Counted from the first letter of the stretch, positions 1 to 8,500 are shown. The stretch is DNA of 28,563 nt from Bacilli bacterium (GCA_028703035.1 JAQVNR010000009.1:1-28563), one strand, 5' to 3'. Numbers and translations: made by a program. The notes: generated by a model not told the origin, from the letters alone.

Positions 1-26
1 AATATATTTTAGCATAAAAATATATT
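1..26. repeat. AT-only perfect inverted repeat at the window edge
   Basis: Bases 1-10 (AATATATTTT) are the exact reverse complement of bases 17-26, with a 6-base loop AGCATA. It may be the end of a terminator for a gene left of the window, but there is no G-C pair in the stem and no clear T run. The rest of 1-140 shows no gene. Confidence 0.3.
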
Positions 27-141
27 AATTAAATAGATTCAATAAAAAATAAGCTTAGTTTTGGCTAATAAAACTAGAAATTTAAATTTATTTTAACTAT
101 TTTCCCCTAAAACTCTTTACACTAACCTAATTTTTTTCATA

Positions 142-170
142 TTTCTTTTTAATAGCTATTGTGCTATAAT
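142..170 (+). promoter_or_regulatory. Promoter with extended -10 for the first gene
   Basis: TGC plus TATAAT at 162-170 forms an extended -10 box. The -35 region at about 142-147 (TTTCTT) is weak, as is usual with extended -10 promoters. The -10 box ends only 18 bases before the chosen ATG at 189, and the ribosome binding site GGTGAT sits at 177-182, so the leader must be very short. Confidence 0.6.
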
Positions 171-188
171 CAAATTGGTGATAAGAAA

Positions 189-785
189 ATGAAAAAAAAA
201 TATTATGGAATAATTAATCTTGCCCTTTTAATAATCCTAGGTTTGGCAATTTATAATGCGTTCAATGTTACTAAATTAGGTAATACTTATAAAATAAGAT
301 ATGATGTAATAGAAAAAAGTATTGTAAAAATTGAAAAAAATATGCAAGAGATTACGTCAGATGATAAATGGGAAAGTTTAAAACCACTCCAAAACGTTGA
401 AGAAAGTTTAGTAGTAGGATTTGATATGTTAGTTAAAGATATTAAAGCTTGTTATACTGAAGTAAAAGATTTTCCTGGCCTTGAAAATACAGATATAAAA
501 ATACTTGATTTTAAAAATAAAAGTAAAATATCAAATAAAAAATTAGATGAATTATATAAAAACAACTGTTTAGATAATTTTGATAAATATAATGATTATC
601 AGTTTACTGAAGATGAAGATTTAAATACAAAACTACAAGAACAAATATCATTGATAGTAACAATTGAAAAAAATATAGATTCAAAAAAAAGTTTTGAAGA
701 TTTAATTATTAGAGAATCAAATATAATTCATAATCTTGCCAATTTATCAAACTGGTTAAAAATCGAATATAATACATATAAATAA
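189..785 (+). CDS. Membrane-anchored protein of unknown function
   Basis: I do not recognise this 198-residue protein. The start at ATG 189 is chosen because GGTGAT (177-182) lies 6 bases before it; an in-frame ATG at 159 overlaps the -10 region and has no binding site. A Lys-rich start (MKKKYYG) is followed by one hydrophobic segment at about residues 7-25, then about 170 hydrophilic residues rich in Lys, Asp, Glu and Asn. This suggests an N-terminal signal anchor with the rest outside the cell. The only Cys residues are in KACYTE and NNCLDN, so a disulfide is possible. It has its own promoter and an AT-only terminator-like hairpin, so it appears monocistronic, just upstream of the RnfC/RnfD-like pair. 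A functional link to that pair is speculation. Confidence 0.6.
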   Translation: MKKKYYGIINLALLIILGLAIYNAFNVTKLGNTYKIRYDVIEKSIVKIEKNMQEITSDDKWESLKPLQNVEESLVVGFDMLVKDIKACYTEVKDFPGLENTDIKILDFKNKSKISNKKLDELYKNNCLDNFDKYNDYQFTEDEDLNTKLQEQISLIVTIEKNIDSKKSFEDLIIRESNIIHNLANLSNWLKIEYNTYK

Positions 786-811
786 ATTAATCAAGGTTTA
801 TTTATTTTTTT
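778..811 (+). terminator. AT-only stem-loop with T run
   Basis: ATAAATAAA (778-786) pairs perfectly with TTTATTTAT (797-805) around a 10-base loop, and T806-T811 follows. It overlaps the stop codon of the preceding gene. The stem has no G-C pairs, so termination may be inefficient. Confidence 0.5.
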
Positions 812-816
812 ATTAA

Positions 817-825
817 TGCTATAAT
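817..825 (+). promoter_or_regulatory. Extended -10 promoter of the rnfC-like gene
   Basis: TGC TATAAT at 817-825 is a perfect extended -10 element. The ribosome binding site AGGTGG (836-841) and ATG 847 follow within 21 bases, so the transcript leader is only about 15 bases. Confidence 0.65.
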
Positions 826-846
826 TTAAACTAGTAGGTGGTACAT

Positions 847-1974
847 ATGGCAGATTTAATTAAAATAAAAAAGAATAAAAAATTAGAAGTTAGTAAAAAT
901 GTGTATAATTACTTAAGCCCTGATTATGTATATCTCCCATATGAAGAAGGTTATACAATTAATGTTGCTAATAATGAAGAAGTCTTAAAAGATAGTGTAA
1001 TTTTAAAAAAAGGTCATCATTATATATATAGTCCGGCCTCGGGCACTGTTTTAGGTCTAACAGAAATGATTATTCAAAATAAAAAAATGAATGTAGTTGT
1101 TATAGGCAACAATTTTAAAGAAAAAATTAGCAAAATTAAAGGTGTTAAAAAATATTTATGTGATTATTCAAAAAAAGAAGTTATTGACATATTAAAATTA
1201 TATAATTTAAATTTTAATAATTTAGATGGAGGAATGCTTTTAATAAATGGTATTGATTATGAAGTTTATGAAAAAAATAGAAGTACAGTAATTAAAAAAT
1301 ATCCAAGCGAAATTTTAGAAACAATCGATGCCCTTTATAATATATTAAATTGTAAAAAATGCTATCTAGCTATAAAAAACAATGATTCAGAAAATGTGGA
1401 GAATCTAATTCATCATGTTGGGACATATCCAAATATTGACCTGAAAATGATGCCGGATTTATACCCATTAGGCCATCCGGATATTTTAAAAAGAGAACTT
1501 ATAATGCCTCTTAATCAAAAATTAGGTATTATTTATTTATCAGTTGATGATATATATAATATATATATAGTTTTAAAAAGAAAAAGACCAATTACTGAAA
1601 AATATATTACTATTTCGGGAGATATGATAGAAACACCAAAAGTTATTAATGTTAAAATAGGGTCATCTTTAAAAGAAATCTTAACTGATAATTATAAATT
1701 AAAAGATGGAGATTATAAAATAATCATCAATGGTTTACTTTCTGGTTATGAAATTGACTCACTTAATTTTGTAATTACTGAAAAAATTAATAGTGTTTTC
1801 CTAAATTCAATAGATGAAAAAGAACCTAAAGAGTGTATTAACTGTGGAATGTGTCATACAAAGTGCCCAGTTGGGGCTGATCCTCGAACTGGTTATAAAA
1901 TGAAAGATTGTCTAAAATGCGGAATATGTACTTATATTTGTCCAGTTAATATTAATTTTAAGAAAAGAGGTTAA
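847..1974 (+). CDS. RnfC-like iron-sulfur protein (electron transport complex subunit C family)
   Basis: This 375-residue protein matches the RnfC layout. An N-terminal barrel-sandwich segment (about 25-90, with YSPASGTV) is followed by a shortened 51-kDa-like region, a YPLGHPDILKRELI stretch (206-219) matching the family's YPxGxEKxLI motif, an SLBB-like segment (about 253-300), and two complete 4Fe-4S sites: C330/C333/C336/C340P and C355/C358/C361/C365P. RnfC in Rnf complexes passes electrons between NADH and ferredoxin. Here the Gly-rich GxGGxGFP stretch that binds FMN/NADH is not recognisable and the usual ECEP motif reads DYEV, so the nucleotide site looks degenerate. The ATG at 847 is preferred over GTG 838, which lies inside the binding site AGGTGG. 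The RnfD-like gene follows after 3 bases. Family confidence is high; function as a true Rnf subunit is uncertain. Confidence 0.8.
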   Translation: MADLIKIKKNKKLEVSKNVYNYLSPDYVYLPYEEGYTINVANNEEVLKDSVILKKGHHYIYSPASGTVLGLTEMIIQNKKMNVVVIGNNFKEKISKIKGVKKYLCDYSKKEVIDILKLYNLNFNNLDGGMLLINGIDYEVYEKNRSTVIKKYPSEILETIDALYNILNCKKCYLAIKNNDSENVENLIHHVGTYPNIDLKMMPDLYPLGHPDILKRELIMPLNQKLGIIYLSVDDIYNIYIVLKRKRPITEKYITISGDMIETPKVINVKIGSSLKEILTDNYKLKDGDYKIIINGLLSGYEIDSLNFVITEKINSVFLNSIDEKEPKECINCGMCHTKCPVGADPRTGYKMKDCLKCGICTYICPVNINFKKRG

Positions 1975-1977
1975 ATA

Positions 1978-2883
1978 ATGAAAAATGTTTATTTAAGAAG
2001 CGAGCATTCTATTAAAAGTATGTCCTTAAAAATACTTGTTTTTTTAACCCCTCTTATTTTAGCTGGATTTTATAAAAATGGAATTAAACTATATACTAAT
2101 AATCTAGTAGGTTTTTATGGCCTTTTAAAGCCGATATTATTTATAATAATTGGGTTTATTATTGGCTGTTTAGTTAATATAATTTATTATAAATTTAAAA
2201 AAAACAAAGATAAACTTTCAGAAATTATTTTTAGTTCATTTCATCCTTTATATGGAGTAATAATTGCCTCTGTTATTAGTATTAATACTAATATATTATT
2301 ATTTATAATTATAACATTTATTATTTTATTAATAAGTAAACTTATGAAAGAAGCAAAATTTAATGTTATGGCATTTGCTGCTTTACTTATTATTTTAATT
2401 ATTAACTTAACCGGAGATTTTACTTTTTTAAATATATATGAATCATCAAGAAGTTTAAATTTAAATACTCTAGATTATTTGTTAGGAATGGGAAGTGGAG
2501 GAGTTAATACAAGTAATATTTTGTTTCTTTTTATTAGTCTAATTTTTTTACTTAAAGAAGATTATTATAAAAAAGATATCGCTATTTATAGTATAATTGC
2601 CTTTAGCATCCTTATAATTTTATATTCTATATATAGTAGTGAGCCGGGATTTATTCTAGAAAATATTTTTTCTTACGGAACATTATTTTCATTAATATTT
2701 ATAGCACCTGATCCAATTTCTAGCTCTTATACCAAAAAAGGCATGATTATATTTGGTTTCTTAGTTGGAATAATAACCTTTGGATTATATTTACTTGAGC
2801 CAAGTTTAGCCGCTTTAGGGGCCATTCTAATTGTTAGTTTACTTTATAAATTTATTGACTTAATATTAGTCCAAAAAGCCTAA
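1978..2883 (+). CDS. RnfD/NqrB-like membrane protein
   Basis: This 301-residue protein has about nine to ten hydrophobic segments. The best family mark is FIAPDPISSSYTKKG (241-255) followed by a GxxxGxxT helix. It matches the RnfD/NqrB signature (M/F)ATDPxxSPxTxxGxxxxG, with Pro replacing the usual Thr before DP. RnfD and NqrB carry covalent FMN in the membrane part of the Rnf and Nqr ion pumps. The loop GMGSGGVNTSN (170-180) sits where the family carries its flavinylated Thr (GxxGETS), so T178 is a candidate by position only. It starts 3 bases after the RnfC-like gene behind AGAGGTT. No rnfA, B, E or G is present in the window. The stop codon lies inside the terminator hairpin. Confidence 0.75.
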   Translation: MKNVYLRSEHSIKSMSLKILVFLTPLILAGFYKNGIKLYTNNLVGFYGLLKPILFIIIGFIIGCLVNIIYYKFKKNKDKLSEIIFSSFHPLYGVIIASVISINTNILLFIIITFIILLISKLMKEAKFNVMAFAALLIILIINLTGDFTFLNIYESSRSLNLNTLDYLLGMGSGGVNTSNILFLFISLIFLLKEDYYKKDIAIYSIIAFSILIILYSIYSSEPGFILENIFSYGTLFSLIFIAPDPISSSYTKKGMIIFGFLVGIITFGLYLLEPSLAALGAILIVSLLYKFIDLILVQKA

Positions 2884-2898
2884 AAGAAGGCTTTTTTT
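2873..2898 (+). terminator. Rho-independent terminator of the rnfCD-like unit
   Basis: AAAAAGCC (2873-2880) pairs with GGCTTTTT (2889-2896) around an 8-base loop that contains the TAA stop codon; the T run reaches 2898. The last coding codons form the left arm. Confidence 0.85.
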
Positions 2899-2965
2899 CA
2901 TTAAATTAGTTATTTTCGTCAAAAACTGCGTTAAAAAAAAGGAAATCAGCACCCAGTAGGTAATA

Positions 2966-2982
2966 TATAATAGTCAGAGGGG
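2966..2982 (+). promoter_or_regulatory. -10 box and ribosome binding site of dnaG
   Basis: TATAAT at 2966-2971 and AGAGGGG at 2976-2982 precede ATG 2992. No good -35 match is visible. The -10 box is only 20 bases from the start codon, so the leader is very short. Confidence 0.5.
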
Positions 2983-2991
2983 TAAAATCTT

Positions 2992-4704
2992 ATGATACCA
3001 ATTGAAGAAATTAACTTAATCAGAAACAATGCAAATATTGTTGATATTATTTCATCATATATTAATTTAGAACCAAAGGGTAAAAATTTTTTTGGAGTTT
3101 GTCCTTTTCATGATGATCATAATCCGTCGATGAGCATTTCTCCAGAAAAACAAATATATACTTGTTTTGTATGTGGAGCTTCTGGGAATGTTTTTACTTT
3201 TGTTCAAGATTATGAGAATGTATCATTTCCAGAGGCAGTATCTATTGTTGCATCAAAAATTGGCTATAACCTTCAGTACAAAGCTAAGCTTAATAAACCT
3301 CATAAAGATTTATATGAAATAACTGATATAGCATGTAAATATTTTATTAATAATTTAAATAGTGATTTAGGTAAAGAAGCAAAAAAATATTTAAAAGAAA
3401 GACAATTATCTGCAGAAATAATTAAAGAATTTAAAATAGGAATTGCTACTAGTAATAATTTAGCAAAACTTCTTATTGAAAAAGGCTATACCGAAAAACA
3501 AATAATTGAAGCTGGAATAGCTAATAAGGGTGATAATCTTTATGATATATTTCAAAATAGAATAACATTTCCTATTAATAATGAACGTGGTGAAGTAGCT
3601 GGATTTAGTGCGAGAATATATAATAATGAAAAAGACAACAAATATATTAATAGTAGAGAAAATCCTATATTTAAAAAAGGCAGTATTTTATTTAATTATG
3701 ATAAAGCTAAAAGTGAAGTTAACAAAACAAAATCAATTATTATTGTTGAAGGACAGTTTGATGCAATTAGAGTATATTCTTTAGGAATTAAAAATGTTGT
3801 AGCAACAATGGGAACAGCCTTTACGAAAGAACATATTAATTTATTAAAGAAATTAAACGTCAAGATAATTTTAATGATGGATAATGACGAAGCTGGTGAA
3901 AAAACTACAGTAACTAGTGGCGAGGAATTACTTAATAGTAATTTAAATGTTGAAGTAATAAGATTAAGTGGGCAAAAAGATCCCGATGATTATATTATTA
4001 AAAACGGTGAAGAAAAATTTAAAGAATTACTTAAAAATCCAATTTCGTTTTTTGAATATAAGTTAAATTATTTAAAAAGTAATAAAGACTTAAATAAAAG
4101 TAAAGATTTAGCTAATTATATTAATAGTGTCATTAATGAACTTAATAAAAGTGATGATGAGATATTAAAATCAGTAACGATTAATAAGCTTGCTAAAGAT
4201 TATGATTTAGATAAAGAAGTTCTTTTAAATAAATTAATTGTAAAAACTAAAACCAAACAAAAAAAACCGGTTGAAGTTAAGAAAAAAACTAGATTATCAA
4301 AAAATCAAAAATTATGTGAAACGGTTATTTATATTATGATGAAAGATATAAAATATATTAAAAAATATGACCGAGATTTAGGTTATCTACCTAGTAAAGA
4401 ATATTATCAAATTGCTAATGATATTCTAGCATATTACAAACTTAATAACGACTTTAATATAGCTGACTTTATATCTTACGCACATGCTAGTCCATATTAT
4501 GAAAAAGTTATTAGAATTTTAAATGATAATGAAGCTTTAGAACCTTGTTATGATGAGTTTGATGATTACTTAGGTTTAATTAAAAAATTGATAAAAGAGA
4601 AGCAAATAAATAAACTAAAAATTGAAATAGATAATGAAACAGATATTAATAAACGATTAGAATTAAATGATTTATTAATTAAGTTAAAAAAGGAAAGTGA
4701 GTAA
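2992..4704 (+). CDS. dnaG: DNA primase
   Basis: DnaG makes the RNA primers for lagging-strand and initial leading-strand synthesis and works with the replicative helicase. The 570-residue length is usual for Bacillota. The N-terminal CHC2 zinc site is complete (C37, H40, C58, C61). The catalytic Toprim core shows IIIVEGQFDA with E253 and MMDNDEAG with D297/D299, the metal-binding acidic residues. The C-terminal ~150 residues are Lys/Asn/Asp-rich and correspond to the helicase-binding region. It is the first gene of a dnaG-rpoD-trmK unit, the conserved macromolecular synthesis arrangement of Bacillota. One base separates its TAA from the chosen rpoD ATG, so the two are likely translationally coupled. 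Confidence 0.96.
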   Translation: MIPIEEINLIRNNANIVDIISSYINLEPKGKNFFGVCPFHDDHNPSMSISPEKQIYTCFVCGASGNVFTFVQDYENVSFPEAVSIVASKIGYNLQYKAKLNKPHKDLYEITDIACKYFINNLNSDLGKEAKKYLKERQLSAEIIKEFKIGIATSNNLAKLLIEKGYTEKQIIEAGIANKGDNLYDIFQNRITFPINNERGEVAGFSARIYNNEKDNKYINSRENPIFKKGSILFNYDKAKSEVNKTKSIIIVEGQFDAIRVYSLGIKNVVATMGTAFTKEHINLLKKLNVKIILMMDNDEAGEKTTVTSGEELLNSNLNVEVIRLSGQKDPDDYIIKNGEEKFKELLKNPISFFEYKLNYLKSNKDLNKSKDLANYINSVINELNKSDDEILKSVTINKLAKDYDLDKEVLLNKLIVKTKTKQKKPVEVKKKTRLSKNQKLCETVIYIMMKDIKYIKKYDRDLGYLPSKEYYQIANDILAYYKLNNDFNIADFISYAHASPYYEKVIRILNDNEALEPCYDEFDDYLGLIKKLIKEKQINKLKIEIDNETDINKRLELNDLLIKLKKESE

Positions 4705-4705
4705 A

Positions 4706-5812
4706 ATGGCAAAAGTATTAAAAGAAATAAAAACTTTAGAAGAAAGAAAAAAGGAATTATTAGTAAGTGGAAAGAGAGATGGATTTATAACCTTTGAGCA
4801 GCTGGCGGAAGTTTTAAAAGGACTTGACGTTGATGCAGATGCTTTAGATGAAATTTATAATTTCTTTATTGATAATGGAATCAATGTCGTCGCATCAGAA
4901 GATACAGAAGATGGTGGCAAGCATATTAAGCCAGAAAAAGAAGTGAAAATTTTACCTGAAGTAGATTTAACAAAGGATATAAACATCAATGACCCTGTTA
5001 GAATGTATTTAAAAGAAATAGGAAGAATTTCATTACTAAGTCCAGCTGAAGAATTAGAGTTATCAATTAGAGTTGTAAATGAAGATGAAGAAGCTAAAAG
5101 ATTACTTGCTGAGTCAAACTTAAGATTAGTAGTATCAATAGCTAAAAGATATGTTGGACGCGGTCTATTATTCCTGGATTTGATTCAAGAAGGAAATATT
5201 GGGCTAATGAAGGCTGTTGAAAAATTTGACCATGAAAAAGGTTATAAGTTTAGTACATATGCAACTTGGTGGATTAGACAAGCTATAACTAGAGCACTTG
5301 CTGACCAAGCTAGAACAATCAGAGTTCCAGTTCATATGGTTGAGACAATTAATAAAATGGTTAGAATCCAAAGACAAATGACTCTTGAACTAGATAGAGA
5401 ACCTACGAATGCGGAAATTGCTGAAAGAATGGAAATTACTGAAGAGAAAGTTAGAGAAGTTATTAAAATTAGTCAAGATCCAGTAAGTTTAGAAACACCG
5501 ATTGGTGAAGAAGAAGATTCACATTTAGGTGATTTTGTCCCAGATGAAAGAGCCCTAACACCAGAAGAATATGCCACAAACGAGATTTTAAAAGAAGAAA
5601 TTGCGGGAGTATTATCAACGTTACAACCTAGAGAACAACAAGTACTAGAACTCCGTTTTGGATTAATAGACGGTACAAGTTATACTTTAGAAGAAGTAGG
5701 AAAAAGATTTAATGTTACGCGTGAAAGAATTCGTCAAATTGAAGCAAAAGCACTGCGTAAACTACGTCATCCATCAAGAGCTAAAAAATTAAAAGATTTT
5801 ATGGTGGATTAA
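4706..5812 (+). CDS. rpoD: Primary RNA polymerase sigma factor (SigA/RpoD)
   Basis: This is the housekeeping sigma factor, 368 residues, directing core RNA polymerase to -35/-10 promoters. Visible parts in order are a region 1.1-like N-terminus (about 1-65); region 1.2 with DPVRMYLKEIG; region 2 with NLRLVVSIAKRYVGRGL, DLIQEGNIGLMKAVEKFD and the -10-reading YATWWIRQAITRA; region 3; and region 4.2 with YTLEEVGKRFNVTRERIRQIEAKALRKLRHP. ATG 4706 is chosen over GTG 4697: GGAAAG (4692-4697) is well placed for 4706, and the GTG overlaps that site. The conserved region 2.4 fits the TATAAT boxes, many with TGn, seen throughout the window. Confidence 0.97.
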   Translation: MAKVLKEIKTLEERKKELLVSGKRDGFITFEQLAEVLKGLDVDADALDEIYNFFIDNGINVVASEDTEDGGKHIKPEKEVKILPEVDLTKDININDPVRMYLKEIGRISLLSPAEELELSIRVVNEDEEAKRLLAESNLRLVVSIAKRYVGRGLLFLDLIQEGNIGLMKAVEKFDHEKGYKFSTYATWWIRQAITRALADQARTIRVPVHMVETINKMVRIQRQMTLELDREPTNAEIAERMEITEEKVREVIKISQDPVSLETPIGEEEDSHLGDFVPDERALTPEEYATNEILKEEIAGVLSTLQPREQQVLELRFGLIDGTSYTLEEVGKRFNVTRERIRQIEAKALRKLRHPSRAKKLKDFMVD

Positions 5813-5813
5813 T

Positions 5814-6461
5814 ATGGTATTAAGTAAAAGATTAAAGTCTATCGCTGGTTTAATATATCGAACTGATAATGTAATTGATATTGGTTGTGATCATGCAAAA
5901 CTTGGTATTTATTTAGTTAAAAATAAAATTCTTAATTATTTGCTTGTCAGTGATGTTAATCAAAACGCAATTGAAAATGGTATTAAGAATATCAAAAAAA
6001 ATAAACTAGAAAAAAAAATAGATGCAAGACTTGGGTATGGACTTGAAGTAATAGACGTTCATACTGATACTGCAGTTATAAGTGGACTTGGAACAAATAC
6101 AATAATTAAAATACTATCAAATCCAAATTTAAAACAAATAAAAAAGTTAATTATCCAAGCTAATAACGATCACTTCTTATTAAGAAGATTTATGGTTCTA
6201 AAAGGTTTTTATATTTCTCATGAATCAGTTGTTTATGAAAAAGGCCATTATTATATCAATATTGTCTTTTTAAGAGGAAAAAGAAAGTACACACTTAAAG
6301 AATTAAGATACGGTCCAATACTAATGTATGCTAATAAAGATTATTTTGATTTTTTATTAAAAAAGAAACATGCTATATTAGATAATATTCCAAAATATAA
6401 ATTTTGGACTAGAATTAAACATCATAAAGATGCTATTTATTTAAAAAAACTTACAAAATAA
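5814..6461 (+). CDS. trmK: tRNA (adenine-22-N1)-methyltransferase
   Basis: TrmK methylates A22 of bacterial tRNAs, mainly tRNA-Ser and tRNA-Tyr types. The 215-residue protein has an SAM-binding motif I at 22-34 (DIGCDHAKLGIYL), an acidic SDVNQNAIENG stretch for the ribose, and SGLGTNTI in the catalytic loop where the family usually has AGMGG. It ends with the usual helical tail (KKHAILDNIP). In Bacillus subtilis the homologue also directly follows sigA, which supports the call. It starts one base after the rpoD stop, with GGTGG (5803-5807) inside rpoD as binding site. A 15-bp hairpin closes the operon. Confidence 0.9.
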   Translation: MVLSKRLKSIAGLIYRTDNVIDIGCDHAKLGIYLVKNKILNYLLVSDVNQNAIENGIKNIKKNKLEKKIDARLGYGLEVIDVHTDTAVISGLGTNTIIKILSNPNLKQIKKLIIQANNDHFLLRRFMVLKGFYISHESVVYEKGHYYINIVFLRGKRKYTLKELRYGPILMYANKDYFDFLLKKKHAILDNIPKYKFWTRIKHHKDAIYLKKLTK

Positions 6462-6484
6462 AACATCAATTGATGTTTTATTTT
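6455..6484. terminator. Bidirectional terminator between trmK and the DUF4044-like gene
   Basis: Bases 6455-6469 and 6470-6484 are exact reverse complements, a 15-bp perfect palindrome centred on CAATTG that overlaps the trmK stop. A and T tracts flank both arms, so it can stop transcripts from both strands. The gene on the other side ends at 6498 on the minus strand. Confidence 0.8.
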
Positions 6485-6497
6485 ATAATAATTTAAA

Positions 6498-6617
6498 TTA
6501 AGCTGCGACTATATAATAAATTATAGGAGCTGTTACACTTGCCACCATAGCTAGTACTAAAATCCAAACAAAAATTTTAGCAGCTACATTTTTTTTCTTA
6601 GTATTTTTCTTTGCCAT
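6498..6617 (-). CDS. DUF4044-like 39-residue membrane peptide
   Basis: A small gene of 40 codons. The protein starts MAKKNTKKKN, then has one hydrophobic helix (about residues 11-36, with KIFVWILVLAMVASV), and ends IVAA. This plan (Lys-rich head, one transmembrane helix with a central W and LxAM) matches the DUF4044 family of Firmicute peptides. No function is known. AGAGGTGA lies on the minus strand at 6623-6631, just upstream of the ATG, and a -10 box lies at 6642-6647, so it has its own signals. It converges on trmK and shares its terminator. Confidence 0.7.
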   Translation of the reverse strand: MAKKNTKKKNVAAKIFVWILVLAMVASVTAPIIYYIVAA

Positions 6618-6641
6618 CTATTATCACCTCTATGTATATTA

Positions 6642-6684
6642 ATTATACCTGAAAAATCATAAATTTTAAAGTCTTTAATATAAT
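6642..6684. promoter_or_regulatory. Divergent -10 boxes
   Basis: TATAAT on the minus strand (6642-6647) serves the DUF4044-like gene and TATAAT on the plus strand (6679-6684) serves the SpoIIM-like gene. The plus box ends 14 bases before ATG 6699, with GGTGAT (6690-6695) between them. No convincing -35 sites are seen. Confidence 0.5.
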
Positions 6685-6698
6685 TAATTGGTGATATT

Positions 6699-7283
6699 AT
6701 GAGTTTTTTTGGGACAAGCCCTAATAAATATTTAATTAAGTTTTTATTATCACTTTTAATAATTGGTGTTTTAGTAGGAATATATGTTTATCTTAAACAG
6801 CCTAATCTTGTTAAAACAAGTATTATTAATGAATTAACTATGTTAAATGATATACTTAAAAATACCAATCAAAATAATTTTATTTATCATATCTTATTAT
6901 TATCACTAATTATATTTTTATCTATTATAATAATTGGTTTACCATTTATCTTATTTTATTTATTTTATGAAGGAATTAGTATTGGTTTTTTAATTGCCAG
7001 TTTCTTTCATTATCAAAAAATATCTGGATTACTATATAGTTTAATTTTTACCTTAATTAATAAACTTATTATATATGTTGCTTTAATATATATCTTAATT
7101 ATTACTATAAATTATAGTAAAAAAGTAGTCTTAAGTATAAAAAGAAAAGATTATAAGATATATGAATACTTATTTACTCATTTAGTTAGAATGATATTTA
7201 TTTGTTTAATAATTCTTATTTATGATATATTTATATATTTTTTTGGAAATAAAATTTTATTATATTTTATTTTTTTACTATAA
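6699..7283 (+). CDS. SpoIIM-like integral membrane protein
   Basis: This 194-residue protein has five to six hydrophobic segments. The part IIGLPFILFYLFYEGISIGFLIASF (about 77-101) resembles the GLP...FxxGxxxGF core of the SpoIIM family. In endospore formers SpoIIM joins SpoIID and SpoIIP in septal peptidoglycan remodelling during engulfment, but members of this membrane family also occur in non-sporulating bacteria. No other sporulation gene is nearby, so a sporulation role cannot be claimed. It starts with ATG behind GGTGAT (6690-6695). The 97 bases that follow, before mnmA, hold nothing recognisable. Confidence 0.55.
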   Translation: MSFFGTSPNKYLIKFLLSLLIIGVLVGIYVYLKQPNLVKTSIINELTMLNDILKNTNQNNFIYHILLLSLIIFLSIIIIGLPFILFYLFYEGISIGFLIASFFHYQKISGLLYSLIFTLINKLIIYVALIYILIITINYSKKVVLSIKRKDYKIYEYLFTHLVRMIFICLIILIYDIFIYFFGNKILLYFIFLL

Positions 7284-7389
7284 ACTATTTCCATATATAA
7301 TTCAAAACAAATTTAGTTAGAAAAAAAATAATAAATACTTCATAATAGACTTTACTCTAGTAATTTGATACACTAATATCGTGATTGAA

Positions 7390-8496
7390 ATGAAAAAAGT
7401 TGTAATAGGAATGAGTGGGGGAGTTGATTCTTCAGTAGCGGCATATTTACTGCAAAAAAGCGGTTATGAAGTAATTGGTCTTTTCATGCGTAATTGGGAC
7501 TCTACGGTTAATAATGATTCCTTAGGTAATCCTAATTTAAATGCGCCAATATGTCCTCAAGAACAAGATTATAATGATGCAAAACAAGTGTGTGATAAAC
7601 TAAGTATCCCTCTTTATAGAGTAGATTTTGTTAAAGAGTATTGGGAATATGTATTTAAATATTTTTTAGATGAGCTAGAAAAAGGCAGAACCCCAAATCC
7701 AGATATAATGTGTAATAAATATATTAAATTTGATTTATTTATCAAAGAAGCAAAAAAGTTAGGTGCAGACTATATCGCTACCGGTCATTATGCTAGAATA
7801 GTGGGTAATAGTTTATGTAGAGCTATTGATTTAAATAAAGATCAAACTTACTTTTTAGCAGCTCTTTCTCCTAATCAATTGAAAAATGTCTTATTTCCCC
7901 TTGGCGAATTAACAAAACCCAAGGTTAGAAAAATAGCGGAAAAAATAGGTCTATCAACTGCTAAAAAGAAAGATTCAACGGGAATATGCTTTATAGGTGA
8001 AAGACATTATCAAAAGTTTATTGCTAATTATTTAAAACCTAATCCTGGAAAAATCATTGATCTAAAAACAAATAAAGAAGTAGGGCAGCATACTGGTTTA
8101 ATGAACTACACGATTGGTCAAAGAAGAAATGTTGGAATAAGTGGAAATGCAGAAAGACACTATGTAGTTGGTAAAAACGTTAAAGAAAATATCCTTTATA
8201 TAGCTTTTGGAGATGATAATAAATATCTTTATAGTGATGCTTGTCTTATTAATAATGTTAGCTTTATTAGTGAAACAAAACCTAATTTTTGTACTGCAAA
8301 ATTTCGTTATCGGGGATCAGATGTTGAAGTTATCTTAGATTATAAAGATAATAATGAAATTTTAGTTAAATATCCTTCTAAAGTCAAAGCTGTAACTCCT
8401 GGACAAGCATGTGTGTTATATTTAGGCGAAGAATGTCTTGGCTCAGGAATCATTAAAGAAATATATTTAAATGAAAAAAAATTAGAATATTTATAA
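7390..8496 (+). CDS. mnmA: tRNA-specific 2-thiouridylase MnmA
   Basis: MnmA puts sulfur on U34 of tRNA-Lys, tRNA-Glu and tRNA-Gln, using ATP and a persulfide. The 368-residue protein has the PP-loop SGGVDS (9-14), the catalytic pair C108 (in NPDIMCNKYIKF) and C200 (in DSTGICFIGER), and the GQRRNVGI segment of the C-terminal barrel. GTG 7381 is in frame but GTGAT there looks like part of the ribosome binding site; ATG 7390 gives the usual MKKVVIGMSGG start. A candidate extended -10 (TGATACACT) lies just upstream. A terminator follows, so the gene is monocistronic. Confidence 0.95.
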   Translation: MKKVVIGMSGGVDSSVAAYLLQKSGYEVIGLFMRNWDSTVNNDSLGNPNLNAPICPQEQDYNDAKQVCDKLSIPLYRVDFVKEYWEYVFKYFLDELEKGRTPNPDIMCNKYIKFDLFIKEAKKLGADYIATGHYARIVGNSLCRAIDLNKDQTYFLAALSPNQLKNVLFPLGELTKPKVRKIAEKIGLSTAKKKDSTGICFIGERHYQKFIANYLKPNPGKIIDLKTNKEVGQHTGLMNYTIGQRRNVGISGNAERHYVVGKNVKENILYIAFGDDNKYLYSDACLINNVSFISETKPNFCTAKFRYRGSDVEVILDYKDNNEILVKYPSKVKAVTPGQACVLYLGEECLGSGIIKEIYLNEKKLEYL

Positions 8497-8500
8497 CAAG

